The position numbers were made by a program, and so were the translations under genes. The notes under the pieces were generated by a model, which did not search any database, had not been told where the DNA came from, and worked only from the letters and a program-made list of their open reading frames with translations. A DNA stretch of 64,000 nucleotides, taken from positions 1,458,695-1,522,694 of the forward strand of contig WBMV01003298.1 in assembly GCA_013396655.1 (NCBI GenBank), in the 5' to 3' direction. How positions within the stretch are numbered: the first letter of the stretch is position 1; each line of letters starts with the position of its first letter. Positions 63,256 to 64,000 of the stretch are shown piece by piece. The stretch comes from Campylorhamphus procurvoides. Lineage: Eukaryota; Chordata; Aves; Passeriformes; Dendrocolaptidae.

Positions 63256-64000
63256 CTAAAGTCAAGAAAGGGGAAGAAAAAAAACAGAGAAAAAAATGTT
63301 ACCTGTACACACTTTCTTTAATAAAAAAAGCAGGTATAAGTAGCTTGATAGCCTTGGTATTACAATGAAAGCAAACACCTGTAGGGAATTCCAACTTAGC
63401 ATCCCAAGAAAGATTTCACTTCAAATTGCAAGGTAAGTTACACAAGCCTGAGTTTGTCAGCACATCTCCATAGTATATCTAAAGTCCAACAACCACACAA
63501 GACATTATTCAAGCACTGAACTCTGCCAACGCAATAAGGTAATTCCACTTTTATAATGCTTCTCTTCCAGACTCCATCATAATGATGGATTTTGCAGTGT
63601 GTCTAATCTGGAGCTTTTTGATATACTAGTCTGTAATTTATTTTATATGCATTAGTGGGATATGCTAATGAGGGAATTCATTCAGACTCACTGCTGCAGC
63701 TGCTACAGGGCAAAGAATGCAAATATGTCTTCTAGCTGACCATGTCTAATGGTTTAGAATTCCAAAATTAATGACTTCTGCAGGTTTTTTTTCAGAATTC
63801 CAAGTCAAATGTTTGCAATGCATCTCACTTGTAATAGGAATTACAATTACAATTCAAATATTAAATATCTATACCTCTCCCAACCTGTTCAATTTTCTGA
63901 CTCTTGGCTGGAGACAGACCACTTCCAAAAATCAAGACACAGACGATACAAACAGAAGGAAAAAAGAAGAGCATATTTTGAATGATTTAAGGTAATTCAA
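63256..64000 (-). other. PXYLP1 upstream intron, continues past the right edge
   Basis: This sequence lies upstream of the acceptor at 63256-63257 on the minus strand. I looked for an exon encoding a hydrophobic N-terminal anchor and found none, so the first coding exon should be beyond position 64000. The segment contains POU-type motifs at 63645-63672, described in the findings. Confidence 0.7.

Noticed and set aside
1..64000. Bacterial or phage systems, CRISPR arrays, tRNA or rRNA genes, intact endogenous viruses
   Set aside because: None seen. The sequence has spliced exons, CR1 repeats and microsatellites of a vertebrate genome, and no operon-like dense coding or regular spacer arrays.

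Overview
This window looks like vertebrate nuclear DNA, most likely from a bird. It is gene-poor and AT-rich. Its recognisable repeats are CR1 non-LTR retrotransposons in both orientations with the typical avian/reptilian 3' end, plus a few very worn MIR-like SINE remnants. The only protein-coding gene I can support has split exons with GT/AG boundaries. No bacterial, phage or CRISPR features are present.

Right part (about 51.5-64 kb): the 3' portion of PXYLP1 (2-phosphoxylose phosphatase 1, formerly ACPL2), on the minus strand. Three coding exons were joined by splice sites and reading phase: 63255-63129, 55422-55283 and 53891-52960. Together they give about 399 residues, from just before the IRHGDRYP catalytic motif to the stop codon. 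The first coding exon(s), which should carry the N-terminal membrane anchor, are not seen and should lie beyond the right edge. A 3' UTR of about 1.4 kb runs to poly(A) signals, the last at 51590-51595. The 7.7-kb intron contains two CR1 fragments, one of them a decayed reverse-transcriptase segment.

Middle (about 45.7-49.3 kb): two CpG-rich segments lie just downstream of PXYLP1, at about 45.72-46.80 kb and 48.93-49.23 kb. The second has a GC box and a strong minus-strand splice donor at its left edge. In mammals the gene following PXYLP1 on the same strand is ZBTB38, which has a long 5' region of non-coding exons. My inference is that these islands are promoters or 5' UTR exons of ZBTB38 and that the left 45 kb is its upstream intronic region. 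No ZBTB38 coding exon is in the window.

Left part (1-45.7 kb): no coding exon that I can support. It contains CR1 pieces (19.4, 21.7-22.3 and 44.1-44.3 kb), MIR-like remnants (4.7, 8.7 and 12.4 kb), simple repeats, and several AT-rich stretches with clustered homeodomain, POU and AP-1 motifs that could be conserved enhancers. The best of these is at 38.5 kb: two perfect octamers exactly 20 bp apart followed by a perfect AP-1 site. I found no convincing new system. The leads worth following are the regulatory clusters, the two CpG islands and the ancient SINEs.
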